NCBI RefSeq assembly: GCF_005061465.1
Contig: NZ_LAUS01000007.1
Location: 1-64,000 of the forward strand
DNA from: Mycoplasmopsis bovis 8790
GTDB taxonomy: Bacteria > Bacillota_I > Bacilli_A > Mycoplasmatales > Metamycoplasmataceae
Length of the DNA stretch: 64,000 nt
Direction of reading: 5' to 3'
Position 1 is the stretch's first letter. Each line of letters starts with the position of its first letter. The position numbers were made by a program, and so were the translations under genes. Below are positions 30,392-41,147 of this stretch, in pieces. The notes under the pieces are model-generated. The model was not told the DNA's origin and ran no database searches. It saw only the letters and a program-made list of their open reading frames with translations.

Positions 30392-32911
30392 ATGAGTATG
30401 AATTTATTTAAGTCTACTGAAATGAGAATTGCTGAAAGAGTACTTAAAAAAATTAATCAATTTGAGCCGCTTATTTCTAAATTAACTGATGAAGAATTAA
30501 AAAACAAAACAATTCAATATAGAGCCAGACTTGCTGAGGGTGAGTCATTAGAAAAAATTAGACCTGAAGCATTTGCTGTGTGTAGAGAAGCTACTAAAAG
30601 AATCTTAGGAAAAAGACCTTATGACGTACAAATGCTAGGTGGTGTTTTACTAGATCTAGGCTCTATTGCTGAGATGAAAACTGGTGAAGGTAAAACCATT
30701 ACATCTATTGCACCAGTTTATTTGAATGCACTTAGTGGTAAGGGTGCTATTGTTTCAACAGTTAATGAGTACTTAGCACAACGTGATGCAGAAGAAATGG
30801 GTCAAGTTTTTACATTTTTAGGGCTTAGTGTTGGCATTAATAGAGCGCAAATGGATCCTAGCTTAAAAAGAGAGGCATATGCTTGCGATATTACATACTC
30901 TATTCACTCTGAACTAGGTTTTGACTACCTAAGAGATAATATGGCTTCTAGCATTGAAGAAAAAGTGCAAAGAGGCTTGCATTTTTGCTTAACTGACGAA
31001 GCTGATTCAATTTTGATCGATGAAGCTAAAACACCTTTAATTATTTCAGGCGGGCAATCTGAAGATTCAAATGTTTATTTAGCATCAGATCAATTTGTTA
31101 GAACACTTGACGAAAATGACTATGAAATAGATGAAGAAACTAAAGCTATCTCCCTTACTTTCAATGGTGTACAAAAAGCTAATAGATTCTTTAACTTTGA
31201 TAATTTATATGACATTAAAAACTCAGAAATAGTGCACAGAATTCAAAATGCACTTAGAGCACATAAAGTAATGAAAATTAATGTTGAGTACATTGTTAGA
31301 GATGGAAAGATTGAATTAGTTGATGCTTTTACTGGCCGTATAATGGAAGGAAGATCATATAGCGAAGGCTTACAACAAGCTATTCAAGCTAAAGAAATGG
31401 TTGAGATTGAGCCCGAAACTAAAACAATGGCTACTATTACATACCAAAACTTTTTCCGTATGTTTGATAAGCTTTGCGGTATGACTGGTACAGCTAAAAC
31501 AGAAGAGCAAGAATTCATCGATATTTATAATATGAGAGTTAATGTTGTTCCTACTAATAAGCCTGTAATTAGGCAAGATTTAAAAGATTCAATTTACGCA
31601 TCATATCAAGCTAAGTGAATGGCTGTTGTTGAAAAAGTTAAAGAACTTTATGAAAAAGGTCAGCCAGTCTTAGTTGGTACTGCTCAAATTGAAGATTCAG
31701 AATTATTACATGAATTACTCATTAATGCTGAAATTCCACACACAGTTCTTAATGCTAAACAAAATGCTTCAGAAGCCGAAATTATTTCACGCGCTGGACA
31801 AGTAAAAGCTGTTACTATAGCAACAAATATGGCTGGTCGTGGTACTGACATTAAACCTAGTCCTGAAGCACTAGCTTTAGGTGGACTTTATGTGTTAGGA
31901 ACTGATAAAGCTGAAAGTAGACGAATTGACAACCAATTGCGTGGTCGTTCAGGTCGTCAAGGTGATCCTGGGGTGTCTAAATTCTTTCTTTCTATTGATG
32001 ATCAACTTATGCGTAGATTTTCTAATTATGAAGAGTTTAAAGAACAATTTAAAAACGATGGCGACAAGGAAGTAACTACAAAATCGCTTTTATATGGTTT
32101 TTCTGAAGCTCAAAAGAAAATTGAGGGATTTAACTATGACACTCGAAAGAATGTCTTGCACTACGATGATGTTATCCGTCAACAAAGAGACCTGTTTTAT
32201 GCACAAAGAGACCTAATTTTAATAAATGATGATGTTGAATTTGTTATTAACAGAATGATTAAAAGTAATGCTAATTCAATAGTTAATATGCCTAAATTTA
32301 AAGACAAAGGCAACATATTTAAATATCATGATTTTATTGAATACATCAATGAAACAATACTAGGCAAAACCATTAGAACCAAATTAATGTATGACGATAT
32401 TAAAGACTTGCATGATAATGATTTATTACAATACGTTAGTGATTTTCTTTTAGCAAGCTATCATAGATGAAGAGATAAAGCTTTGGATAATACAGACTTA
32501 TCTTATGTTAGATGATATGAAAAAAACATTATTTTAAGAATAATTGACAAGTATTGACAAAATCACATTGACACAATGGATAAATTAAGATCGCACACAA
32601 ACCTGGTGCAATATGCACAAAAAAATCCTTATCAAGTTTATACTCAAGAAGGAAGTAAAAAGTTTGATGAAATGCTCAGCAACATTGCTTATGATGCAAT
32701 GACAGAAATCTTCAAAGACCGACTTGGAGCTGAAAGTTTAATAACTAGTGAAATGGAAAATGATCCTATTTTTAGACAGCTAGTTGACAACATAATTCTT
32801 GATGATATGCCTGAAGATGAACGTGAAGAATTGATTGTAAATATGTACAAAAATGTTAAATCTCAAATAGAGCAAAACATAAATGATGCTAATAGCTTAG
32901 AAAATGAATAA
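30392..32911 (+). CDS. secA: Preprotein translocase ATPase SecA
   Basis: An 839-residue motor that pushes unfolded secretory proteins through SecYEG. Motifs: RPYDVQMLGG, Walker A MKTGEGKT, Walker B LTDEADSILIDEAKTPLIISG, the preprotein cross-linking domain (about 230-360), and the second motor domain with TNMAGRGTDI and QLRGRSGRQGDPG. The C-terminal zinc/SecB-binding tail is absent, usual in mollicutes. Four TGA tryptophans are used, mostly near the end. It serves export of the many lipoproteins seen here. Confidence 0.97.
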
Positions 32912-32991
32912 TTTCAAGCCAAATTTATGTTTATCCTTATATTTTAGGCTTAAAATGAAATATAATTAAATAGCATATATAAAGGAGACAT

Positions 32992-33237
32992 ATGAGCGCT
33001 TTAGACAAAAAGAATGATAAAAAAGTAACTGTTTGACACGTTACACCTAAAGGTGATGTTTGACAAGTCAAAGGTTCAGGCGCCCTTCGTGCCACTAAAA
33101 TTTTTAACACTCAAAAAGAAGCTATTGACTATGCTAATGAATTATCAAAGAGAAATAGTGGCTCAGTTTTAATTCATAGAACAACTGGTGAAGTAAGAGC
33201 TAGCATAAACAATAAAAATAAAGCAAAAGCAAAATAG
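32992..33237 (+). CDS. Small DUF2188-like protein
   Basis: An 81-residue basic protein: VWHVTPKGDVWQVKGSGA, then TQKEAIDYANEL and GSVLIHRTTGEV, the pattern of DUF2188 proteins (W.V...G.W.vk..ga.ra...f.TkeeAi..a). The function of the family is unknown. It has its own promoter-like AT stretch and a strong SD (AAAGGAG). TGA codes for two tryptophans. A terminator follows. Confidence 0.75.
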
Positions 33238-33273
33238 CTTTCTCCCAATAATGCTATAAAATAGACATACAGA

Positions 33274-33305
33274 AAAATTAGTGCTGCTGATGCACTGATT
33301 TTTAT
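33274..33305 (+). terminator. Terminator after the DUF2188 gene
   Basis: AATTAGTGC/GCACTGATT stem with one G-U pair, followed by T-rich sequence. Confidence 0.7.
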
Positions 33306-33317
33306 TTCTAAGAAAAC

Positions 33318-33353
33318 TAAAAAGAGACAAATTTCTCTGTCTCTTTATTTTTT
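33318..33353 (-). terminator. Terminator of the thiamine-type ABC operon
   Basis: AAAGAGACA (33321-33329) pairs with TGTCTCTTT (33338-33346). Read on the minus strand it overlaps the permease stop codon and is followed by T-rich sequence. Confidence 0.7.
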
Positions 33354-35096
33354 GACTCTTTTAACAATTAATCTGCCTATTATATTGATTAAAAGTATAG
33401 AGAAGCAACTTAATCATACATAAGAAAGTGCAATTCTTGGTTGGTAGTTTCTTGTGTCTAAATATTTATTTATATTTCTTCCAATGTGCAATTCTTGATT
33501 GGCTAAAACATAATAAGTGATTGAATTTCTAAATATTAATTCAAAGTAGAAAATGGTCATTGAAATAAAATCTACTTTAATTGCAGGAAGGACATATTTA
33601 AGAAAAATTTGGTTGTTGGTATAACCTTGCATGCGCATATTATTTATTATTTCAATATCTAAATTATCAACAACTTCTGTGAGCTGTTTAGATTTTGAGC
33701 ACATTTGATGAATACTAACAACTAGCATTAATAATGTTATAGGACTAGGAAAAATATTAAAGAATGTATAAAACAATACTGTAGTTGGAATTAATCTTAC
33801 TAAAACATTTAATGAACGTGCTGTCGCGGCAACGTATAACCTGTTTAGATTTAAAGACTGAAGTCTAATTGAAATAATGGTCAGAACAATACAAATGAAT
33901 AGGGAAGCGAAAGAAAATTGTAATGAATTTCAAATAAGTAATATTGGATTATGATGAACGTCAGTACTTTTAAAACTAAAGTGAGAAAAATCAGGATTAA
34001 ATACATGTTTAAAAAACTCTTTAGTAGCATCCAAATTATGAATTTTGATTCTAGTTGTGGCAAATGTAACAATTGAAACAGCAGCAAAAAGTACGAATAT
34101 TAGAATAACTATTATTCTTCTAACATTTACTTTTTTTGAAAGCCTGTTGTAATAAGATGCCTTGGTTTCATCTTTTTTAGGCAAAATGACTTTTGTTCTA
34201 GCTTCAAACAAATACCGCTTAAAAATATAATTAAGCACTTCTAAAAGCAAAACAAACACCATTAGCACTAAAAGCGGAATACCTAGCTCATTGAAATATG
34301 TAATTTGCTTTGATGCATAATAAATTAACTTACCAATACCTGGCAATGTAAGGGCACCTAGAATAGATGCTCATCTCATATTGGATTCAAATGAAAAGAT
34401 AAACAATGCAATTATTCTATTTTTAACTCTTGGATAAATTTCCTTGAAAAAAGCCTTTGTTTTTGAATTACCTTGCATTAGAGAAATTTTGTAAGCTTCT
34501 AAGTCAACAGAAACTAATAATTCTTCATAATACTTATGCAACCATAGTCAGGTAAATCATATATAAACTAACAATAAGCTTAGTTCATTCTGAATACTAA
34601 GAATCAAAAGCTGAATAAAAACTAATTCAGGAATAGAACGCAAAATTAGCATTATAGCAAACACTAAAAAAGCGCTATATTTATTAGTTGGCGTAGCAAA
34701 AGAGAAGTATGCAGTAACCAAAGAGAGAACGAATCCAATAAAAGTTCCGGTGAGTGCTAATTTGATAGTTGCTCACAACACTTTCATTGTTTCTATAAAT
34801 AGGTTTTCATAATTACCATCAAATCTGCCTGTTCTTTCAGTATATTTATTTCCAAAAGAAAACAGGAGTTTTAATTTTTTGGCTACATCTTTAAAATTAG
34901 AAATTTTTATAGTTCCAGATAAAGCATATATTGAATATAGACAAACTGCTATTAAGGCTATAAACAAGAGATGAAAGTAAACTGGATGTGTCTTTCAGCT
35001 TGTCGCTGTATTTGATTTTTTATTTACATAACGAAATCTAAAAAACGTCGATTCCTTGACTAAGTCTTTGTTTCAATTATTTGATTTAATTCACAT
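33345..35096 (-). CDS. Double ABC permease of the p37/p29/p69 transporter
   Basis: A 583-residue membrane protein with two permease halves fused (about 45-285 and 325-570). Each has several hydrophobic helices and an EAA-type cytoplasmic loop: DLEAYKISLMQGNSKTKAF in the first, NMRMQGYTNNQIFLKYVLP in the second. It is PhnE-like. Many TGA tryptophans break the frame. I place the start at 35096 (ATG TGA ATT, i.e. M-W-I), which overlaps the ATPase gene by 37 bp and implies coupling. As the third gene after a TPP riboswitch it is expected to form the pore for thiamine or TPP uptake. Confidence 0.85.
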
Positions 35097-35992
35097 TGCT
35101 CAACATCTTTAGTTAGTTTATCAAATACTATAGTTTTGTTTTTAATAGCTATAACTCTGTCAAAATTTTCCTTAACTAAACCTAGGTCATGAATATTGAC
35201 AATTATAGTTTTGCCTTGTTTAGAGATTTCTCTTAGTATTGTTAAAACTTCTAAACTAGTCTGACGATCTAAGTTTGAAGTTGGTTCATCAGCTAAAATT
35301 AAGTCTACATTTTTGACTAATAGTTTAGCTATTTCGACTCTTTGTTGTTGACCACCACTAAGATCGCTAACCTTATAGAATGCTTTATCTAAAATTCCTA
35401 ATTCATCTAATTTTGAGAAAATATTAATTTTCTGCTTTTTAGTAATTATGCTAAACAGTTTATAAAATCAATTTTCATATTGTGAAATTGACCTAATAAT
35501 GTTGTTGTAAACATTTTCTGTATTAATTAAATTGGGCTTTTGTGTTAAAAATCCAATTCGAGACATAATCTTCTTTTTTTGCCTTTTAAGAAATAGCTTT
35601 TCGCTATTAAAAATACATTTTTTAGTTTTGCTGTTTGTGTTTTTATTCTTATCTGTCACAGATTCAGAAAAATGGTTATCAGGAGCAAGATTAGAATCAT
35701 AACTGCTCTTATTGTCTAAATTTTTGTGCGTCTCTGTAAGCTTATTGTCTGTTAATTTGTTATCTTTTACACTTGTTTTATAGATGTTTTGGCCAAAAAG
35801 CTTTATCTCGCCTTTTGAAACATTTATAGCATTAACTAAGACCTTAAATAGTGTACTTTTTCCTACACCACTAGGCCCAATAATGGCTATAAATTCACCT
35901 TCATTAACATCTAAATTTAAATTCTCTAGTATGAAATCGCTTTTCTTATTATACTTAGCGTAAATTCCTTTTAATTCAATAACTTTAGACAT
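35060..35992 (-). CDS. ABC transporter ATPase of the p37/p29/p69 type
   Basis: A 310-residue ATPase. Walker A is GPSGVGKST (39-47), the Q-loop glutamine is in FLTQKPN (about 151), the signature is LSGGQQQR (211-218), Walker B is LILADEPTSNLD, and the switch histidine is in VNIHDLG. Residues about 73-138 are an Asn/Lys/Ser-rich insertion between Walker A and the Q-loop that is not part of the normal PhnC-like fold. The gene starts 2 bp after the lipoprotein stop and overlaps the permease gene. It powers import by the lipoprotein-permease pair. Confidence 0.9.
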
Positions 35993-35994
35993 TA

Positions 35995-37350
35995 TTATGC
36001 TTTAGGTGAAACAACCTTTAAGCCTTCAAAGTCTCGTGTTGATTCCGCACGAACTTGGAACTTGGTTAATATTTCTAATAATTCCTTGTTTAATGGTTGG
36101 AATTTATTGTAACCAGTGTAAATACCATATGTATTTTCTGTTAATGATAATGATTGTAATGCTTTAGAAATTAAGTTAACTTGAGTATTTGATAGGCCAA
36201 CTCTAGCTAAAACCATATCATATGGTGCAGGGTTTGTTAGTGTTAAAAGTCTAACAACATCATTGCTTGCATCATCATATGACTTGCCTTCTTGGAACTT
36301 AGTTGGTCTATATTTAGTTGAAGTTTTTTCTGATTTAGTTCAGTTGTATGCACCTTCATCATCAAAACTAATGTGTGGTGTTAGTTTTTTCTTTGTGTTT
36401 TTGTCTTCAGTTTCTTTACCTAAAGAATCTTCAGTGCCTTTACCTCTAACAACGTATTCTTCATTTTCGGTTAAGAATTTGTTAATTTCTTGAATTGTTT
36501 TGCCAAAGTGACGTGCAAAAAGTGCAACTTGGTATTTGTATTTTCCAGCACTGCTTGTTTTCTTAAAGCTTATGCCGTGTTTATAGAAATCATCTCATTT
36601 CTTTTCTTCTCAAGCTTTAACTATAGCATCTCTAGTTGCTTTGTCACCAGAAATATAAACTGCTCCATGGTAAATGTATGTAACATCTTTTTTCTCATAG
36701 AAGTTGGTGTATTTTGAACCATCGAAATGAAGCTTCTTACCTTCACCAGTAATTTCATGTCATTCTGGATATTCTTTACCTAGCTCTTTTGTTCATTTTA
36801 CGTTGTTTTTTTCTGCATGAAGACGTAATTTATCTTTAGAAGAACCATCAGAATATAGGTCATTATCATGTGAACTTCATGTGAATTTTAATGTACTTGC
36901 TTGTGAAACTAATTTAGGAGCAAATTCTTCATTAAACTTGTTATCTTTTCATAGCTCATCAATGTATTGAGTGTAGTTTGAAATGTAAAGGTCATTTGCC
37001 TTATTGTCTGATGTTAGCTTTGAGAAGTAGTTGCCATCACCATCAACTTTTATAACAAACTTAACATCTGGTAAGTCTTTGGTTTTAGAATCTTTCTTCT
37101 TTAAATCGTTAAATCTTTTGCTTAATAAATCTAAGAAATCAGTTTCTAACTTGGTTTTTAAAAAACCGTCATTAACTCATCCATTAGTAATTGATATTTC
37201 TGTATCTCAACTTTTAGCAATATCTTCATTTTTCTCATCAACAACTGTATTTTGATAAGGTGAAGTATTACCACAAGAAATAGCTAATAGTGGTGAAGCA
37301 ACTAAAAATGAAAGCCCGCCCGCCATAGCTATTAAGTTTATTTTTTTCAT
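35995..37350 (-). CDS. Substrate-binding lipoprotein, p37/Cypl-like
   Basis: A 451-residue lipoprotein with lipobox LLAISC (Cys26). The mature part is a periplasmic-binding-protein type of the PhnD/p37 group: VKFVIKVDGDGNYFSKL, YIYHGAVYISGDKATRDAI, and TNPAPYDMVLARVGLS. The M. hyorhinis homologue p37 is known to bind thiamine pyrophosphate. Here a TPP riboswitch lies directly upstream, which strongly supports thiamine/TPP binding. SD AAAGGAG is eight bases from the ATG and sits inside the riboswitch expression platform. TGA tryptophans are common in the gene. Confidence 0.85.
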
Positions 37351-37353
37351 ATA

Positions 37354-37481
37354 AAAATCTCCTTTAATACAGGGAGATTTTTCGAATATACATTCGATTG
37401 GTCGCTACGCTAGCATTACCTAGATCAGCTTATAGGTATATTCTCAGCCATTATAGATTAATAATTCAGGCACCCTGTATA
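37354..37481 (-). promoter_or_regulatory. TPP riboswitch (THI element) of the ABC transporter operon
   Basis: On the minus strand the aptamer core is clear: CAGGGTGCCTG (P1/P2), GGCTGAGA (37449-37442), ATACC, then CTGATCTAGGTAATGCTAG and CGTAG (37428-37405). The expression platform is a stem AAAUCUCC (37380-37373) with GGAGAUUU (37362-37355) that covers the SD AAAGGAG. AUACAGGG at the 5' edge of the aptamer (37480-37473) is perfectly complementary to CCCUGUAU (37374-37367) inside that stem, so the two pairings exclude each other. Ligand-bound RNA should hide the SD. Confidence 0.92.
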
Positions 37482-37735
37482 TAAATATTTTAATATAAAA
37501 TTTAACTTATTATATAAATGACAAAAAATGTGGCATCTCAATTTTATGTCAAAATTTGTTGTTTATGCCTAATTTATAGGTATATTTGTTAAAAACTCAT
37601 ATTTTACCTAAATAAAGCGGTAAAAGTTGAGTTAACCATTGCTTTTATTGCTCCTGATTTTTTCTCAGTATCTTTAAAACAGCCTTAAAAGATGAAAATA
37701 TATTCCCTAATATGTTAAAAAAGTCGTCATTTTGC
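37482..37735. other. Intergenic region with one large hairpin
   Basis: No gene is seen. A long imperfect inverted repeat (37594-37608 with 37619-37633, core TTTTACC/GGTAAAA and ends AACTC/GAGTT) lies between two divergent transcription units. It may be a protein-binding site or insulator; I cannot tell. Confidence 0.5.
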
Positions 37736-37741
37736 TATAAT
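37736..37741 (+). promoter_or_regulatory. Extended -10 promoter of the coiled-coil membrane protein
   Basis: TGCTATAAT, an extended -10 element, lies 60 bp before the ATG at 37801, which is preceded by the SD GAGGAG. Confidence 0.55.
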
Positions 37742-37800
37742 TAGAGAAAACATATAAATATTTTACTTAGTTAAAAATTAAATCGAGGAGCAACAACATT

Positions 37801-39618
37801 ATGAAAAGACTTAATTGTACCTATGAAATTAAACATGATAATAATTTCCCTTGATTATTAAAGCACCCTAAGGTTAAAAAGGGCCTAGCAAAGTTTAAAA
37901 CACGTGAAGATGCTTTGAATTGGTATATGCTCTTAGATTATGAAACAGCAGTTTGATTCCAAGATAACCAAAGAATTTTTGCAGGTCAATTAACAATTGA
38001 TTATGAAGATGGCGAGTGATACTACTACATTAAAACTAAAGACTTTGATGGTGATGCAACATATGATGGTGTTTGTTATGAATTAGGAATTAATCCTTAC
38101 AATTACAAACGTGATAGAGATGCTGAAATTAAAAAAGGCAAAAAATTAGTTGAGGGCAGAGACTTCATTTTAATTTCAGATCCTGCTACATATTTCCCAC
38201 TGAACTTAGAAATTTCAAAAAGAAAACGTAAAGATGTTGTTGATATTGAGCACATTAAAGTTCAATATGAAACTAAAATACTTTCATTGCAAGAACAAAT
38301 TAATTCTAATGATGAACATATTTCAGAAGAACTAAAGCAATCTAGAGAAGAATTAGCAAAGAAAGAGTTAGAACTAAAAGAGATCTCAAACAAAATTAAT
38401 TTATTAAAACAAAATACTCTTTCACGTCAAGAAGTTAAATACGTTCAATTTATTGAACTTAAAGGGTCAGACATTTTTGGTGCTACTGCTCTTTATAATG
38501 ACAAAATTAAAAAGGCTATTGAAAGCTTAGATAATAAAAAAATAAGCTGAGATGACTTTAACAGAATTAAGAAGAACTTTAATGACTTCGAAAGTTCTAT
38601 TGTTTACAAAAAGTCTAGAATGAGCGATAAGGGATTAAGATTAATCTCAATCTTATATGATGAATTCAAAACAATCTCAATTGAACTTTTATCTAAATTA
38701 GAGCCTAGTGATGATTTAGATGATTCATTTGCTAATAGAGCACTTTATAAAGGTTCAGAAGGCAAATTAATCTCAGTTAGCTGAGAATTATCATTTGTTT
38801 TAGTTGAATTTATGCATGTTGGTTTTGTGCCTGTTGATGAATATACATATTCAATTCCATATTTAGTTGAACGTTCAAAATACTTAGTTACATTGATTGA
38901 TGCTGGAGATAACAACAAGATTGTAACATTCCAACCTGGCTTAGAACAAACTAGTGAAATCGAATTAGATGATGCTAAAGAAGATTTTGTTGAAACCAAA
39001 ACTGTTCAACTATCTGAAAAAGTAGAGCCAAAAGAAAAAACTAAAGAGCCAACACTTATTTACTATGAATTAGCTAAACCTGAACCAGTTGCTGAGCCTA
39101 AGCCTGCAGTTGTTACTGAAGAAAAGACTGAAGTTGTGTCTGAAGTATCTGAGCCTACTGAAGTTAAAGAAGCAACCATTATTATCTACAACTTAATTAA
39201 AGAAGAGCCAGCAGCAACTAAAGAAGAATCACCAGTTGTTGTTGAAGAAGTAGCGCCAGCTGAAGAAGCTGAAGTTAAAGAAGCTACAGTAGTTCCAGTT
39301 GTGATTGAAAAAGCGGTTGAAGTAGTGGAAGCAAAAGAAGAAGTTGAAACTATTAAGCCTGTTGAAAATCAACCATACTTCTATGAAGATCGTGTTGTTC
39401 CAAATGTTGCTATCGAAGATTACACATTACCAGCTGAAGAGCAAATGTCAGCAGTAGCAAAAGAAGAGGCAAAAGAAAAAGGTACAGTTGCTAAGAAAAA
39501 CATATTATTCTATGTGGCTGTCACATTATTAGTATTACTAATAATTGCCATTGTGACAATTTCAATTTTAGGTATTGTTCACCTTACAACAGACATTAAA
39601 TTCTTCAAAAGTTTATAA
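37801..39618 (+). CDS. Coiled-coil, Pro/Glu-rich protein with C-terminal membrane anchor
   Basis: A 605-residue protein I do not recognise as a named family. The N-terminus (about 5-75) has WLLKHPKVKKGLAKF and KTREDALNWY, which resembles the DUF2188 fold seen at 32992. Residues about 145-205 form a coiled coil rich in Glu and Lys. Residues 400-560 are Glu/Val/Pro-rich with two related segments, EPTLIYYELAKPEP and EATIIIYNLIKEEP. A single hydrophobic helix (about 572-595) lies near the C-terminus, leaving a short tail. No signal peptide is present, so a tail-anchored cytoplasmic protein is likely. It could be a scaffold or cytoskeletal protein; that is speculation. Confidence 0.8.
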
Positions 39619-39630
39619 ATACTAGCAAAT

Positions 39631-39661
39631 AAACAATAATTTTAGTAATTGTTGTTTTTTG
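39631..39661 (+). terminator. Terminator after the coiled-coil protein
   Basis: AACAAT/ATTGTT stem followed by GTTTTTTG. Confidence 0.6.
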
Positions 39662-39730
39662 TATTCTTTTTATAAAATAAATAAGTATTATTTATAATAC
39701 TTAAATTTGCATATAGGATATTAACAAAAT

Positions 39731-41107
39731 ATGAATAACAAAGACAAAAATATGAGCAATATTATTAATCATCTTAAAGCAACAGGCTTTGTTTTTCAAG
39801 GCAGTGAAATTTATGGTGGTCTTTCAAATACTTGAGACTATGGACCGCTAGGCTCACTTTTAAAAGAAAACATAAATGATTTGTGAAAAAAAGAATTTAT
39901 ATACAGTGAACATAATAACTTTTTAATTGATTCAAAAATCTTGATGAATCCTAAAGTTTGGGTAACTTCAGGACATGTTTCTAATTTTAATGACCCTTTG
40001 ATAGAGAACAAAGTTAATGGTAAAAGATATAGAGCTGATAAAATTATCCAAGAAATTGATCCAACATTAGTGCCTGAGTCTATGACTTTTGAACAAATGC
40101 ATGACTATCTATCTAAAAATGTAAGTGAATATGACGGATCAAAATGTACTTGAAGTGAAATTCGTAAATTTAACTTAATGTTTGAAACTAAACAAGGCAT
40201 TATTGAAGGCGAGAAAAACTTAATTTATTTAAGACCAGAAACTGCTCAAGGTATTTTTATTAATTTTAAAAATGTTCTAAGAAGCACTAGAGCCAAATTA
40301 CCAATAGGCATAGGTCAAGTTGGCAAAAGTTTTAGGAATGAAGTTACTCCAGGGAACTTTATTTTCAGAACTAGAGAATTTGAACAAATGGAATTAGAAG
40401 TGTTTCATGACCCAAAAGACTCAGATTTGATATTCAATAAATACCTATATAAGGCAAAAAACTTTGCTTCATTGCTTGGAATTAAAGATGAGAATGTGCG
40501 TATTAGAGCACATGAGCAGGATGAATTAAGTCATTATTCTTCTGCAACTAGTGATATTGAATATTTATTCCCTTTTGGATGAGGCGAATTATTAGGTGTT
40601 GCAAATAGAACAGATTTTGACCTAAAAGCTCATATGCAAGCTACCGGAGAAAGTTTAGAATATTTTGATTCAGTAACTAATTCAAAATTAATTCCGTTTG
40701 TTATTGAACCATCAATGGGTCTAGATAGACTTATGCTTGCTTTACTAATTGATTCTTATGATGAGGAAGCAATATCAGAAAATGACAGCAGAATCGTTCT
40801 AAGAATGCCTAAATCTGTTGCTCCATATAAATTTGCGATTTTACCTTTAGTTAAAAAACTAAATGATAAAGCTGAAGAAATTTACAAAGAATTACTAAAA
40901 CTTAATATCGCAATTACATATGATGATGCTGGCTCTATTGGTAAAAGATACAGACGCCAAGATTCAATTGGTACGCCATACTGCATAACAGTTGACTACG
41001 ATTCATTAAATGATGAATGCATAACAATTAGAAATAGAGATAGTATGTTACAAGAAAGAATTAGTATATTGGAGTTATATAATTTAGCCAAAAACGACTT
41101 TAAATAA
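39731..41107 (+). CDS. glyS: Glycyl-tRNA synthetase (dimeric type)
   Basis: A 458-residue class II synthetase of the eukaryote/Gram-positive alpha2 type, not the alpha2-beta2 type. Motifs: [31 protein letters not shown], the motif 2 region [24 protein letters not shown], and motif 3 [14 protein letters not shown]. The anticodon domain follows ([18 protein letters not shown]). It is the first gene of glyS-dnaG-rpoD, a conserved Firmicute order. A weak SD AGGA precedes the ATG. Confidence 0.96.
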
Positions 41108-41147
41108 GCCAAATTAGTAAAATTATATGAAAGGATATTTAAATACA

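Noticed and set aside
33345-35096. ABC permease as a degraded gene
   Set aside because: All interruptions are TGA; both permease halves are complete.
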